Assembly (NCBI RefSeq): GCF_902859645.1
Contig: NZ_CADIJR010000025.1
Location: 1 to 64,000, forward strand
Length of the DNA stretch: 64,000 nt
Source: Achromobacter insuavis
GTDB taxonomy: Bacteria; Pseudomonadota; Gammaproteobacteria; Burkholderiales; Burkholderiaceae_B
Reading direction: 5' to 3'
Shown piece by piece: positions 1-9,244 of this stretch. Every line of letters begins with the position of its first letter. The first letter of the stretch is position 1. Position numbers and translations under genes: made by a program. The notes beneath the pieces were generated by a model that was given only the letters and a program-made list of their open reading frames with translations, searched no databases and was not told the origin of the DNA.

Positions 1-1929
1 CAGCCGGCCATCGCCGTGCCGCCGGCCGTGCTGGCGGGCCTGCCGCCCACCGCCGATACGCCGGCGCTGGCCGCGGTGGTGGCCGCGCGCGAAGCGATGA
101 ACCGCAAGCAGTGGTCGGTGCTGGGGGCGCTGGTGCCCCAGGCCAAGTCCGACCCGCTCGGCATGTACCCGGAATACTGGCTGTTGCGCTATCAGTTGTG
201 GAGCCCGCCCGCGGGCGGCCGGCCCAACACCGACCTGCAGAAGTTCATCAACGGCAACGGCGACGCCTACCTGGCCGACCGCTTGCGCGCCGACTGGCTG
301 CTGGCCGCAGCGCGCAGCGGCGATTTCGACCTGGTGCGCAAACTCGCGCCGGTCAAGAACAGCAACGCCCAGGTCGAGTGCGCCATCCTCAACGCCAAGC
401 ACATGACCGGCCAGCGCGCCACGGCCGCGCAGGCCATGGCCGTGTTCGCGCCGGGCGGCGCCTGCTGGACGCTGTACGACCAGCTGGTCGCCGACAACGT
501 CCTGGGCTGGGATCAGCTCGAACCGCAGTTGCGCGACGCCATCGAGGCCAACAAGACCACCGACGCGCGCAAGTTCGTGCAGTACATGTTCGAGCCGCGC
601 GACCAGAAGACCTACGACGTCCTCATCAAGGACCCGATGCGCTGGCTGACGCGGCAGGACCGCCTGCCGGTGGGCCGCAACGAAAAAGAGCTGGTCACCA
701 TCGCGCTGGCGCGCCTGGCCCGCTCCGACATCAATGTCGCCGATTCCTACCTGCGGCGCGAATGGGCCAAGTCCATGGCCAAGTCGAACCTGGCCTGGAT
801 CCGCGGCCAGTACGCGCTGGTGGCCGCGCTCAACCTGGACAGCCGCGCCGACGACTGGTACCACGAGGCCGGCCACATCCGCATGACGGAATACAACGCC
901 GGCTGGAAGGTGCGGGCCGCGCTGCGCCAGCCCAAGATCGACTGGAAGTGGGTCATCGACTCCATCGACCAGATGCCGGAGGCGCAACGCCAGGATCCGT
1001 CCTGGGTCTACTGGAAGGCGCGCGGCATGGCCGCCACCGGCCGCCGCGACCAGGCCAACGCGGCCTACGCGTCCATCGCCGACCGCTTCGACTTCTACGG
1101 CCAGCTGTCCGCCGAGGAATTGGGCCGCCGCATCACCGTGCCGCCGCGTCCGGCGCCCATCAGCGATAGCGAGATCGCCGAGGCGCGCGCCAATCCGGGC
1201 CTGCGCCGCGCGGTGCAGCTGTTCCGCCTGGGCTGGCGCCAGGAAGCCGTGCCCGAATGGAACTACGCGCTGCGCGGCATGAGCGACCGCCAGCTGCTCG
1301 CCGCCGCCGAATTGGCGCGCGCCGAGAACATCTACGACCGCGTGGTCAACACGTCCGATCGCACCGAGAAGGAATTCGACTTCAGCCAGCGCTTCATCGC
1401 GCCGTTCGAAGGCCGCGTCGCCGCCAAGGCCAACGCCATCGCGCTGGACCCGGCCTGGGTCTACGGCCTGATCCGCCAGGAATCGCGCTTCATCATGGAC
1501 GCGCGCTCGCACGTCGGCGCCTCCGGCCTGATGCAGCTGATGCCGGCCACGGCCAAGTGGGTCGCGGGCAAGATCGGCATGAGCAACTTCACGCCCGACA
1601 GCGTCAACGACTTCGATACCAACACCGAGCTGGGCACCAACTACCTGAACATGGTGCTGCGCGACCTGAACGGCTCGCAGATGCTGGCCAGCGCCGGCTA
1701 CAACGCCGGACCGCGCCGTCCGCACAACTGGCGCTCCACCTTCAACCATCCGGTCGAAGGCGCGATCTTCGCCGAGACCATCCCGTTCAACGAGACGCGC
1801 ACCTACGTCAAGAACGTGATGTCCAACTCGGTCTACTACGCCGCCATGTTCAGCGGTCAGTCGCAGTCGCTGAAAGAGCGGCTGGGCAACGTGGTGCCGC
1901 TGGGCGCGGAAAGCACCACCCTGCCATGA
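1..1929 (+). CDS. slt: Soluble lytic murein transglycosylase, 5' end outside window
   Basis: Periplasmic enzyme that cleaves the MurNAc-GlcNAc bond of peptidoglycan, forming 1,6-anhydroMurNAc. The reading frame is open from base 1, so the start codon and signal peptide lie upstream; 642 residues are visible. The first two thirds is the alpha-helical superhelical (U/L) region of Slt70-type enzymes. The SLT catalytic domain follows, with the Glu of RQESRF (codon 1480-1482) as the catalytic acid, then GLMQLMP and SAGYNAGP, all family hallmarks. Its TGA overlaps the cca ATG, so the two genes are probably co-transcribed. Family assignment is firm; the particular paralogue is not tested. Confidence 0.93.
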   Translation, partial: QPAIAVPPAVLAGLPPTADTPALAAVVAAREAMNRKQWSVLGALVPQAKSDPLGMYPEYWLLRYQLWSPPAGGRPNTDLQKFINGNGDAYLADRLRADWLLAAARSGDFDLVRKLAPVKNSNAQVECAILNAKHMTGQRATAAQAMAVFAPGGACWTLYDQLVADNVLGWDQLEPQLRDAIEANKTTDARKFVQYMFEPRDQKTYDVLIKDPMRWLTRQDRLPVGRNEKELVTIALARLARSDINVADSYLRREWAKSMAKSNLAWIRGQYALVAALNLDSRADDWYHEAGHIRMTEYNAGWKVRAALRQPKIDWKWVIDSIDQMPEAQRQDPSWVYWKARGMAATGRRDQANAAYASIADRFDFYGQLSAEELGRRITVPPRPAPISDSEIAEARANPGLRRAVQLFRLGWRQEAVPEWNYALRGMSDRQLLAAAELARAENIYDRVVNTSDRTEKEFDFSQRFIAPFEGRVAAKANAIALDPAWVYGLIRQESRFIMDARSHVGASGLMQLMPATAKWVAGKIGMSNFTPDSVNDFDTNTELGTNYLNMVLRDLNGSQMLASAGYNAGPRRPHNWRSTFNHPVEGAIFAETIPFNETRTYVKNVMSNSVYYAAMFSGQSQSLKERLGNVVPLGAESTTLP

Positions 1930-3029
1930 CGGGGGATGCGGCAACAGCGGGCCTGCAGGTCTACATCGTGGGCGGGGCGGTGCGCGATGCGCTGCTCGGC
2001 CTGACGCCCGGCGATCACGACTGGGTGGTGGTCGGCGCCACGCCCGAGGACATGGCGCGGCGCGGCTTCATGCCGGTGGGCGGCGATTTCCCGGTGTTCC
2101 TGCACCCGGTGACCAAAGAGGAATACGCGCTGGCGCGCACCGAGCGCAAGTCGGGCCGCGGCTACAAGGGCTTCACCTTCTACACCGGCGCCGACGTTAC
2201 GCTTGAAGAAGACCTGCGCCGCCGCGACCTGACCGTCAACGCCATCGCGCAGAAGCAGGACGGCGAGCTGGTCGACCCGCTCGGCGGCGCCGCCGATGTG
2301 CGGGCGCATGTGTTCCGCCACGTCGGCGAGGCCTTCGAGGAAGACCCCGTGCGCATCCTGCGCCTGGCCCGCTTCGCCGCGCGCTTCGCCGATTTCAGCG
2401 TCGCGCCCGAGACCCTGGCGCTGTGCCGCCGCATGGTCGAGGCCGGCGAGGCCGATGCCCTGGTGGCCGAGCGCGTCTGGAAAGAAGTGTCGCGCGGCCT
2501 GATGGCCGCCGCGCCGTCGCGCATGCTGGACGTGCTGCGGCAGTCCGGCGCGCTGCAACGCGTGATGCCTGAATTGCAGGGGGCCGAGGAAACCGGCGGC
2601 GATGTCGATCGCGCGGCCGCCCGCAAGCTGTCCTTGCCCGGCCGCTATGCGCTGCTGTGCCGCCTGTCGCCCGAACGGGAAGCCCTGGGCCGGCGCCTGC
2701 GCGTGCCGACCGAATGCAACGACTACGCGCGTCTTCTACCCGAGATGTTGACGGGGTTGGCGGCCGCGCAAGCCGCCGGCGCCGATCAGGCCGACGCGCA
2801 GCTCGCGCTGATGGAGCGCGTCGATGCGCTGCGCAAGCCCGAACGCTTTTTCGATCTGCTCGAGACGGTGGCGGTGTTGCGGCCGGTGGATATCGACGCC
2901 TGGCGCGAACGCGCCGAGGCGGTGCGCGGCGTGGATGCCGGCGCCATCGCCCGGGCCTGCGCCGGCGATCCGGCGCGCATCAAGCAGAGCGTGCGCGAGG
3001 CGCGGCTGGAGCGTCTGCGCGCCGCCTGA
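1926..3029 (+). CDS. cca: CCA-adding tRNA nucleotidyltransferase
   Basis: Adds or repairs the 3' CCA end of tRNAs. The 367-residue protein starts at an ATG sharing an ATGA overlap with slt. N-terminal class II nucleotidyltransferase signatures are visible: VGGAVRD, the metal-binding DHD in [10 protein letters not shown], and [10 protein letters not shown]. It is shorter than E. coli Cca (about 412 residues), and I see no clear C-terminal HD phosphohydrolase signature, so it is probably a form without the HD domain. It converges on midA with an 11-bp gap. Confidence 0.93.
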   Translation: MTGDAATAGLQVYIVGGAVRDALLGLTPGDHDWVVVGATPEDMARRGFMPVGGDFPVFLHPVTKEEYALARTERKSGRGYKGFTFYTGADVTLEEDLRRRDLTVNAIAQKQDGELVDPLGGAADVRAHVFRHVGEAFEEDPVRILRLARFAARFADFSVAPETLALCRRMVEAGEADALVAERVWKEVSRGLMAAAPSRMLDVLRQSGALQRVMPELQGAEETGGDVDRAAARKLSLPGRYALLCRLSPEREALGRRLRVPTECNDYARLLPEMLTGLAAAQAAGADQADAQLALMERVDALRKPERFFDLLETVAVLRPVDIDAWRERAEAVRGVDAGAIARACAGDPARIKQSVREARLERLRAA

Positions 3030-3040
3030 AGCCGCTTCTT

Positions 3041-4222
3041 CTACAGCTTGCCGAGACGGTCGCCGCGCGCAAAGCCGATCAGCGGCTGCGTGATGCCGCG
3101 GCCCACCGCCAGCACCTTGAACAGTTCGCCCATCTCGGCTTCCGACAGCAGCTTCTGCACGGGCGCCACCGCTTGCGCGTAGGCCTGCGCATCGGTCGGA
3201 TCCAGCTGCGCCAGCAATTCCATCAGCCCGGCGTTCATCAGGAAGCGCGCCTGCGACGTATAGCCCAGCACCTGCAGGCCGGCCGCCTGCGCCGCGTCCG
3301 CCATGGCGGTGAAGTCGACGTGCGCCGTGATGTCCTGCAGGCCGGGGGCGGTGAACGGGTCGCCATGCGCGTGGTGGCGCAGATGGCACATCAGCGTGCC
3401 GCCGGCGCGCTGCGGGTGGTAGTACTCGTTGCGTGGAAAACCGTAGTCGATCAACAGCGCCGCGCCCTGTTCCAGCCAGCCGTTCAAGCCGTCGATCCAG
3501 GCCTCGGCCTGCAGGTTGATCTCGGACACATAGCCCGGCAGCGCCGGCATGCGCGCCGTCACCGCGTCGGCCAGGCGCGGCGGGGCTGGCCGGTCTTCCC
3601 AGACAAAATCCTGTGCGGCGTCCAGCGCCACGCCGCGCTCCAGCACCACGCCGTCGTCGCTCCAACGGAACAGCGATACCGGCATGGCGTCCAGCACCTC
3701 GTTGGCCAGCACGCAGCCACGAAAGCCCGTGGGCAGCGCGTCCAGCCAGCGCACCCGGTCGCCGAACGGCGCCAGCCGCTCGACCTGGCGCGCGCGCAGG
3801 TCGGCCGACACTTCGAGAATCAGGTACTGCGTGTCCGGCAAGCCCTGCGCGTCCAGCTCGCGCAGCACGCCTTCGGCCAGCGCGCCGGTGCCGGCGCCGA
3901 ACTCCAGCACCGCCTGGGTATCGGTCTGCCGCAGCACCTGGGCTGCCTGGCGCGCCAGGGTGCGCGCGAACAGCGGCGTCAATTGCGGCGCCGTGACGAA
4001 ATCGCCTGCGGGTGCGCGTGCATCAGCTTGCGCCAGCTTGACGTTGCCGGCCGCGTAGTAGCCCAATCCCGGCGCATACAGCGCCTCGGCCATCCAGTGA
4101 TCGAACGGCAGCCAGCCTGAAGCGGCCGCGATCGCGGCGCGCAGGTGCGCGGCGGCGGCGTCGCTGTGGGCCTGGTCGGCGGGAGAGAGGGGGGGCAGGT
4201 TGGCGGGAGCGGGGCGTTGCAT
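3041..4222 (-). CDS. MidA/NDUFAF7-family class I SAM-dependent methyltransferase
   Basis: Predicted protein-arginine-type methyltransferase of the DUF185/MidA family, 393 residues from ATG 4222. The SAM-binding glycine motif EFGAGTG is at residues 107-113, followed by LANEVLDAMPV, LIDYGFPRNEYYH and the QDITAHVDF segment typical of the family. The frame stays open to an ATG at 4252 and a TTG at 4267. The TTG would lie inside the rhlE terminator hairpin, so I prefer 4222; no strong ribosome site separates 4222 from 4252. The substrate in bacteria is not established. Confidence 0.85.
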   Translation of the reverse strand: MQRPAPANLPPLSPADQAHSDAAAAHLRAAIAAASGWLPFDHWMAEALYAPGLGYYAAGNVKLAQADARAPAGDFVTAPQLTPLFARTLARQAAQVLRQTDTQAVLEFGAGTGALAEGVLRELDAQGLPDTQYLILEVSADLRARQVERLAPFGDRVRWLDALPTGFRGCVLANEVLDAMPVSLFRWSDDGVVLERGVALDAAQDFVWEDRPAPPRLADAVTARMPALPGYVSEINLQAEAWIDGLNGWLEQGAALLIDYGFPRNEYYHPQRAGGTLMCHLRHHAHGDPFTAPGLQDITAHVDFTAMADAAQAAGLQVLGYTSQARFLMNAGLMELLAQLDPTDAQAYAQAVAPVQKLLSEAEMGELFKVLAVGRGITQPLIGFARGDRLGKL

Positions 4223-4258
4223 GGCGAAAGAAGGGCGTCGTGAATAAGGCATTTTCCC

Positions 4259-4291
4259 AAAAAACAAACCCCGCGACAGGCGCGGGGTTTG
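4259..4291 (-). terminator. Rho-independent terminator after rhlE
   Basis: Perfect 10-bp stem CAAACCCCGC / GCGGGGTTTG (4265-4274 with 4282-4291), 7-nt loop, followed on the minus strand by six T (A at 4259-4264). It lies 18 bp downstream of the rhlE stop. Confidence 0.9.
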
Positions 4292-4308
4292 CTGGGTAGC
4301 CTCAGGGC

Positions 4309-6111
4309 TTAGCCGCGGCGGGCGCCGGCCGGCTTGTTGAAGCGCTTGGCGGGGCCGCCGGGGCGCTTGTCGAAGCTGGGACGGTCACGGAAGCCGCCTT
4401 CCGGGCGGTCGCCGCCGCGGAAGCCGCCTTCGCGCTGCGGACGGTCGCCGAAGCTGGGGCGATCGCTGAAGCTCGGGCGCGAATCGCGGTCGCCGCCACG
4501 GAAGCCGCCTTCACGCGGGCCGCGCTCGTTGAACGGGCGCGGGTCGCGCTGCGGGCGATCACCGAAGCTGGGACGGTCGCCGAAGCTGGCGCGGTCGTTG
4601 TTGTAGCTCGGACGCGAATCACGGTCGCCGCCGCGGAAGCCGCCTTCACGCTGCGGACGGTCGCCGAAGGGACGATTGCCCTGGTAGCCGCCTTCGCGCT
4701 GGGGACGATCGCCGAAGCTGGGACGATCGCTGAACGAACGGGCCGGGCGGTCGCCGAACGGGCGATTGCCTTGGTAGCCACCAGCGCCGCCTTCGCGGGC
4801 GCCCTGGTAACCGCCTTCACGCGGCTTGAATTCGCCACGCGGGCCGCCGAACGAACGGCCTTCACGCGAACCGCCTTCACGGTGACCCTGGTAGCCGCCG
4901 CCGAAGCCGCCCGGGCGCTTGCCAAACGGCTTGCCGCCGCGCGGCGCGCCGCCGGTCGAGGGACGCGGGGTGCGCTTGGGTTCCAGGCCGGCGATCACTT
5001 CGGGCGTGATGGACTGGCCGATGTAGTGTTCGATGCGGCGCACCTTGTGGCGCTCGGAGTGCGTGGCCAGCGTGAACGCCAGGCCATTGCGGCCGGCGCG
5101 GCCGGTACGGCCGATACGGTGCACGTAGTCTTCGGCCTGCATCGGCAGGTCGAAGTTGACGGCGTGGCTGATGCCCTGCACGTCGATGCCGCGGGCGGCC
5201 ACATCGGTGGCCACCAGGATGCGCAGCTGGCCGCGTTGCAGTTGCGACAGCGTGCGGGTGCGTTGGCGCTGGTTCATGTCGCCGTGCAGGGCGGCGGCGG
5301 CAAAGCCCTGGTCGGCCAGACGGTCGGCCAGATCATCGGCGCCGCGCTTGGTCGACGTGAAGACGATGGCCTGGTCCAGCGAGGCGTCGCGCAGGACGTG
5401 GTCCAGCAGCTGCATCTTGTGGCTGGCGTCGTCCGCGTACAGCAGGCTCTGCGTGATGTTGGTGTGCTTTTCCTTGGCGCCGGCGATCTCGATGCGTTGC
5501 GGATCGCGCATCATGCGCGCGGCCAGCTTGGCAACGGTGCCGTCCAGGGTGGCCGAGAACAGCAGCGTCTGGCGTTCGGCCGGCAGGCGGCCGATGATGG
5601 TTTCGATATCCTCGATGAAACCCATGTCCAGCATGCGGTCGGCTTCGTCCAGCACCACCGTGTGAACGGTGTTGAGTTTGACGCGGCCCGAGTTCAGGTG
5701 ATCGATCAGGCGGCCGGGGGTGGCGACCAGCACGTCGACGCGGCGCGACAGCGCCTTCAGTTGCGCGCCGTAGGGCATGCCGCCGACAACGGTGGCGGTG
5801 CGCAGGTCGGCCAGCTTGCGGCCGTAGGTGGCGGTGGCGTCGGTGACCTGCAGGGCCAGTTCGCGGGTCGGGGTCAGCACCAGCACTTGCACGCCGACGC
5901 CCTTGTTGGCGGGCATCTGGGCGATGCGGTGCAGGGCCGGCAGCATGAAGGCCGCGGTCTTGCCGCTACCCGTCTGCGAGGACACCATCAGGTCGTGGCC
6001 GGCCAGCGCTTGCGGAATGGCCGAGGCTTGCACGGCGGTGGGGGTGCTGAAGCCAGCTTCTTGCAGGGCCGACAACAGAGCGGGCGCGAGGCCCAGGTTT
6101 TCGAAAGACAT
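4309..6111 (-). CDS. rhlE: DEAD-box ATP-dependent RNA helicase with RG-rich tail
   Basis: RNA helicase acting in ribosome assembly and RNA turnover, 600 residues. The two-domain core shows the Q motif, motif I QTGSGKT, PTRELALQV, DEAD, SAT, ARGID and HRIGRTGRAG. After about residue 385 the protein becomes a low-complexity tail of roughly 200 residues built from degenerate units such as GDRPQREGG, FRGGDRDSRPS and PSFGDRP, expected to be disordered and RNA-binding. RhlE is chosen over DbpA or SrmB on overall layout (short N terminus, RG-rich tail). It is monocistronic, with its own terminator. Confidence 0.92.
   Translation of the reverse strand: MSFENLGLAPALLSALQEAGFSTPTAVQASAIPQALAGHDLMVSSQTGSGKTAAFMLPALHRIAQMPANKGVGVQVLVLTPTRELALQVTDATATYGRKLADLRTATVVGGMPYGAQLKALSRRVDVLVATPGRLIDHLNSGRVKLNTVHTVVLDEADRMLDMGFIEDIETIIGRLPAERQTLLFSATLDGTVAKLAARMMRDPQRIEIAGAKEKHTNITQSLLYADDASHKMQLLDHVLRDASLDQAIVFTSTKRGADDLADRLADQGFAAAALHGDMNQRQRTRTLSQLQRGQLRILVATDVAARGIDVQGISHAVNFDLPMQAEDYVHRIGRTGRAGRNGLAFTLATHSERHKVRRIEHYIGQSITPEVIAGLEPKRTPRPSTGGAPRGGKPFGKRPGGFGGGYQGHREGGSREGRSFGGPRGEFKPREGGYQGAREGGAGGYQGNRPFGDRPARSFSDRPSFGDRPQREGGYQGNRPFGDRPQREGGFRGGDRDSRPSYNNDRASFGDRPSFGDRPQRDPRPFNERGPREGGFRGGDRDSRPSFSDRPSFGDRPQREGGFRGGDRPEGGFRDRPSFDKRPGGPAKRFNKPAGARRG
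4322..4920. repeat. Imperfect coding repeats of the RhlE tail
   Basis: The 3' part of rhlE contains many near-identical blocks (for example the plus-strand units GGACGGTCGCCGAAGCTGGG and GGAAGCCGCCTTC). They encode the repeated GDRP, REGG and FRGGDRD peptides. Such arrays can change copy number by slippage or recombination, so tail length may vary between strains. Confidence 0.8.
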
Positions 6112-6287
6112 AACTTTCCCTTGCCGCGATCAAATGCGACGCAGTGCTTGGTCGGGCCAGGGGATTAGGCGGCCGGATCCAGGCGACGGTTGATGGAGCA
6201 TCGTGCCGACCGAATCAACCGTGCGCGTGGCGCGTTCCCGTAATGCTGCTTGGAACGCAGGGCGAAAGGAAAGGAGGTCAGGAATCG

Positions 6288-6359
6288 ATGATGTTCGGCA
6301 TGGGCCTGGGCTTGGTTGCCCGGCAGACTGCTGAAATTTCCGCTAAATCAAGGCGGTAA
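6288..6359 (+). CDS. Possible 23-residue small protein with perfect Shine-Dalgarno
   Basis: In the gap between divergent rhlE and the 3' end of ung, AAGGAGGT (6271-6278) is a full match to the anti-Shine-Dalgarno sequence. Two consecutive ATG codons (6288, 6291) follow at a workable distance. The frame reads MMFGMGLGLVARQTAEISAK and ends at TAA 6357-6359. No homologue is recognised. The ribosome site is the only evidence, and it could be fortuitous. Confidence 0.25.
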   Translation: MMFGMGLGLVARQTAEISAKSRR

Positions 6360-6389
6360 ATGCCGAACTCGTTTGGTGCAGTGCGGCGA

Positions 6390-7151
6390 TCATAACCCGA
6401 ATTCGCCTTGCAGGGGAATTGTTTTTTTGTCCAGCCCCCAATCAATAGGGTTTTTCCCTTGGTCGGCCAGCCACCGGTTGGTCGCCAGGAAGTGGCCGCA
6501 GCCCAGGAACGGCACGGGCGGGCGCCGGGCGGACAACGGCGAGGGATGATTGGACATCAGGACCAGGTGGCCACTGTTGTCCGGAAGCAACGCCTGCTTG
6601 GCCTGGGCGTGCGCGCCCCACAGCATGAAGACCTTGGGCGACGGATCCTGCGCGACCCGGGCGATCAGGGCGTCCGTCACCGTTTCCCAGCCACGCTTGG
6701 CGTGCGAGGCGGGCTGGCCGTCTTCCACTGTCAGCGCGGTATTCAGCAGCAGCACGCCCTGTGCGGTCCACGGACTGAGGTCGTTGCCGGCCGGCAGCGG
6801 CGTGCCCGGATATTCCTGGGCGATCTCATTGAAGATGTTGCGCAGGCTGGGCGGACGCTTGCAATCGTCGGGCACGGAAAACGCCAGCCCCTGGGCTTGG
6901 CCTGGACCGTGATAGGGATCCTGTCCCAGGATCACCACCCGCACATCCGATGGCGCCAGCCCGTGCAAGGCGCGAAACGGTTCGGCCGGATACACCACCG
7001 CGCCTTCGGCCAGGCGCTTTTCCACATGGGCGGTCACGGCCTCCAGCGCCGCGGCGACGCGCGGGGCCTGCAGGGCGGCCTGCCAGGCGGCGGGCAATTG
7101 CGCCGTCTGGGCGGCGAGGGCGGAGGGAATCAGGCGGTTGTCGATTGGCAT
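6390..7151 (-). CDS. ung: Uracil-DNA glycosylase, family 1
   Basis: Removes uracil from DNA as the first step of base excision repair; cytoplasmic, 253 residues. Catalytic water-activating Asp78 lies in GQDPYHG (76-82). The uracil-binding LLLNTALTV segment is near 134-142, and the DNA-intercalation loop HPSPLS begins at His202. Length and motif order are normal for family 1. It ends in a plain C-terminal tail near a stretch of T residues, without an obvious hairpin. Confidence 0.95.
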   Translation of the reverse strand: MPIDNRLIPSALAAQTAQLPAAWQAALQAPRVAAALEAVTAHVEKRLAEGAVVYPAEPFRALHGLAPSDVRVVILGQDPYHGPGQAQGLAFSVPDDCKRPPSLRNIFNEIAQEYPGTPLPAGNDLSPWTAQGVLLLNTALTVEDGQPASHAKRGWETVTDALIARVAQDPSPKVFMLWGAHAQAKQALLPDNSGHLVLMSNHPSPLSARRPPVPFLGCGHFLATNRWLADQGKNPIDWGLDKKTIPLQGEFGL

Positions 7152-7424
7152 GGGCGCGATTTTGGCACAGCGCGGGCTGCGTCAGCGTGGCCGGCAATGT
7201 GGGGTTTCCAGGTGATTTCAGACTGTTCCCATCGCCAGCCGCCGCCCGGAACGCTAACTTGTCGACGTAATGGTATGTAACTGCATGACCATTGTTCCGG
7301 CGTTGCATATTCTCGATTGTCGCCAGAAAATCCGTGAAAAAGCTGGCATAAATTGAAATATGCGCTTAATTAATCCGATTTCTCTCCGTTATGGGAAGAA
7401 ACCGGTAATTTCAATAAGAAACAC

Positions 7425-9173
7425 GTGCATACCATCGTATCGCGAAGCCGCCTCCGGCAGAGGCTGCTTCCCTGCCTGGCGCTGTCCGTTTCGTCCATCG
7501 CCTTCCTGACCTTCCTGCCCCCGCTGGCCGCGCAATCCCTGCCCGTGGAGGCCGCCACGCGCGCCAGCGAGATCCAACGCCGCCAGGAGCAGGAGCTCGA
7601 CGCCCAGCGCGCCCGCGCCGCCGAACGGCCGGACGTGCTGTCGGCGCCGGCCGCCGTCGCCGGCGAGGGACCGCTCGTGTTCCCCGAGGAATCGCCCTGC
7701 TTCACGATCGGCCAGGTGGTCTGGGATGGCGCCGGCCCGCCGACCGCGTTGCGCCGCGACGCCGAGACCACGCTGGGGCAGTGCATCGGCGGGCAGGGGC
7801 TGCGCGTGCTGCAGGAACACCTGATGGCGCGCCTGATCGACCGCGGCCAGATCACCGCCCGCGTGCTGGTGCCGGAGCAATCGCTGGCCACGGGCACGTT
7901 GACGCTGCGCTACGTGCCCGGCCGCGTTTCGGGCGTCAAGAGCGAGGGCGCGCCCGGCTGGTGGCGCACCGCGCTGCCCACTTGGCCGGGCGGCGAGGTC
8001 AACCAGCGCGACCTCGACCAGGCGCTGGAAAACATCCGCCGGCTGGCCGGCCAGGCCGACGCTTCCATCGACGTGGCGCCGGGTCCCGAACTGGGCGACT
8101 CGGACATCATCATCAAGCCCGGCACCGGCAAGCGCTGGCACGCCTATGTGGGCGGGGACAACGCCGGCATGGAGTCCACCGGCAAGAACCAGGTCAACGC
8201 CGGTCTCACGCTCGATTCGCCGCTGTTCCTGTACGACCAGTTGTCGGTCTCCTGGAACAGCAACGCCGACCTGCGGAACAGCGACGCCGGCTCGCGAGCC
8301 GCTTCCATCAACTACAGCATCCCGTTCGGCTACTGGACTTTATTCGCCGGCGCCAGCAAGTCGCGCTACCGCCAGACCGTGGCCGGCTTCGACGAGCCCA
8401 TCGTCTACGGCGGCACCAGCAAGCAGGTGGAAGCGGGCGTATCGGTGGTGCCCTACCGCGGCGCCAGCTACAAGGGCACCGCCATGCTGAAGTTCCTGCG
8501 CAAGCGCGCCAACAGCACCCTCAACGACATCGACATCGAGGTGCAGCGGCGCGACGTGGTCGGCTACGAGTTCAGCTATGGCCATCGCCACTATATCGAC
8601 CAGATGGTGCTGGACCTCGGCGGCGGCGTGCGCGGCACGCTGCCCCAGTTCTCCGACCAGCCCGGCTACGTCTACGGCGATCCCGACTGGAACGGCCGCA
8701 GCACCATCCTGACGGCCAATGCCGGCCTGTACCTGCCCTTCAAGGTGGCCGGCCAGCAGCTCGCCTATCAAGCCAATTGGCAGATCCAGCACGCCAAGAC
8801 GCCCATCGTGCCCGCCGACTACTTCACCATCGGTAACCGCTACGCGGTGCGCGGCTTCGATGGCCAGATGACGCTGGCCGCGGAAGACGGCTGGACCCTG
8901 CGCAATGACCTGTCGTTGAACCTGGGCAACCTGGGCCAGCAACTGTACGCCGGCCTGGACGCCGGCCGCGTTGGCGGCCCGGCGGCGCAGTACCTGGCCA
9001 GCCGCACCCTGGTTGGCGCGGTCGCGGGGTTGCGCGGCCGCATCGCCGTGCCCGGGGTTGCCAATGCGGTCAACGCCAGCTACGACCTGTCGGCCGGCTG
9101 GCCGCTGAAAAAGCCCGACAACCTGAAGACCCAAAGCACGGTCTTCGCCGCCACGCTGATGTTCGAGTTCTAG
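7425..9173 (+). CDS. cdiB: Two-partner secretion outer-membrane transporter (CdiB/FhaC/ShlB family)
   Basis: Omp85-superfamily pore that exports the CdiA exoprotein through the outer membrane, 582 residues. The start is GTG 7425; no in-frame ATG lies near, and a hydrophobic signal sequence (LALSVSSIAFLTFL, ending PPLAAQ) follows. After a Gln/Arg-rich linker come POTRA-type segments (CFTIGQVVWDG; LVPEQSLATGTLTLRYVPGRVSG), then a beta-barrel ending in FAATLMFEF, the C-terminal Phe typical of outer-membrane proteins. GNRYAVRGFDG matches the conserved loop-6 RGF motif. The gene lies 71 bp upstream of cdiA, giving the cdiB-cdiA-cdiI order of E. coli-type CDI loci. Confidence 0.92.
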   Translation: MHTIVSRSRLRQRLLPCLALSVSSIAFLTFLPPLAAQSLPVEAATRASEIQRRQEQELDAQRARAAERPDVLSAPAAVAGEGPLVFPEESPCFTIGQVVWDGAGPPTALRRDAETTLGQCIGGQGLRVLQEHLMARLIDRGQITARVLVPEQSLATGTLTLRYVPGRVSGVKSEGAPGWWRTALPTWPGGEVNQRDLDQALENIRRLAGQADASIDVAPGPELGDSDIIIKPGTGKRWHAYVGGDNAGMESTGKNQVNAGLTLDSPLFLYDQLSVSWNSNADLRNSDAGSRAASINYSIPFGYWTLFAGASKSRYRQTVAGFDEPIVYGGTSKQVEAGVSVVPYRGASYKGTAMLKFLRKRANSTLNDIDIEVQRRDVVGYEFSYGHRHYIDQMVLDLGGGVRGTLPQFSDQPGYVYGDPDWNGRSTILTANAGLYLPFKVAGQQLAYQANWQIQHAKTPIVPADYFTIGNRYAVRGFDGQMTLAAEDGWTLRNDLSLNLGNLGQQLYAGLDAGRVGGPAAQYLASRTLVGAVAGLRGRIAVPGVANAVNASYDLSAGWPLKKPDNLKTQSTVFAATLMFEF

Positions 9174-9244
9174 ACCGGGCGGGGCCCGTGCGCCCCGCCC
9201 GCCGTCCGACAAGTTGCTTCACGCTTACCGGGAGTTGCCTCGCC

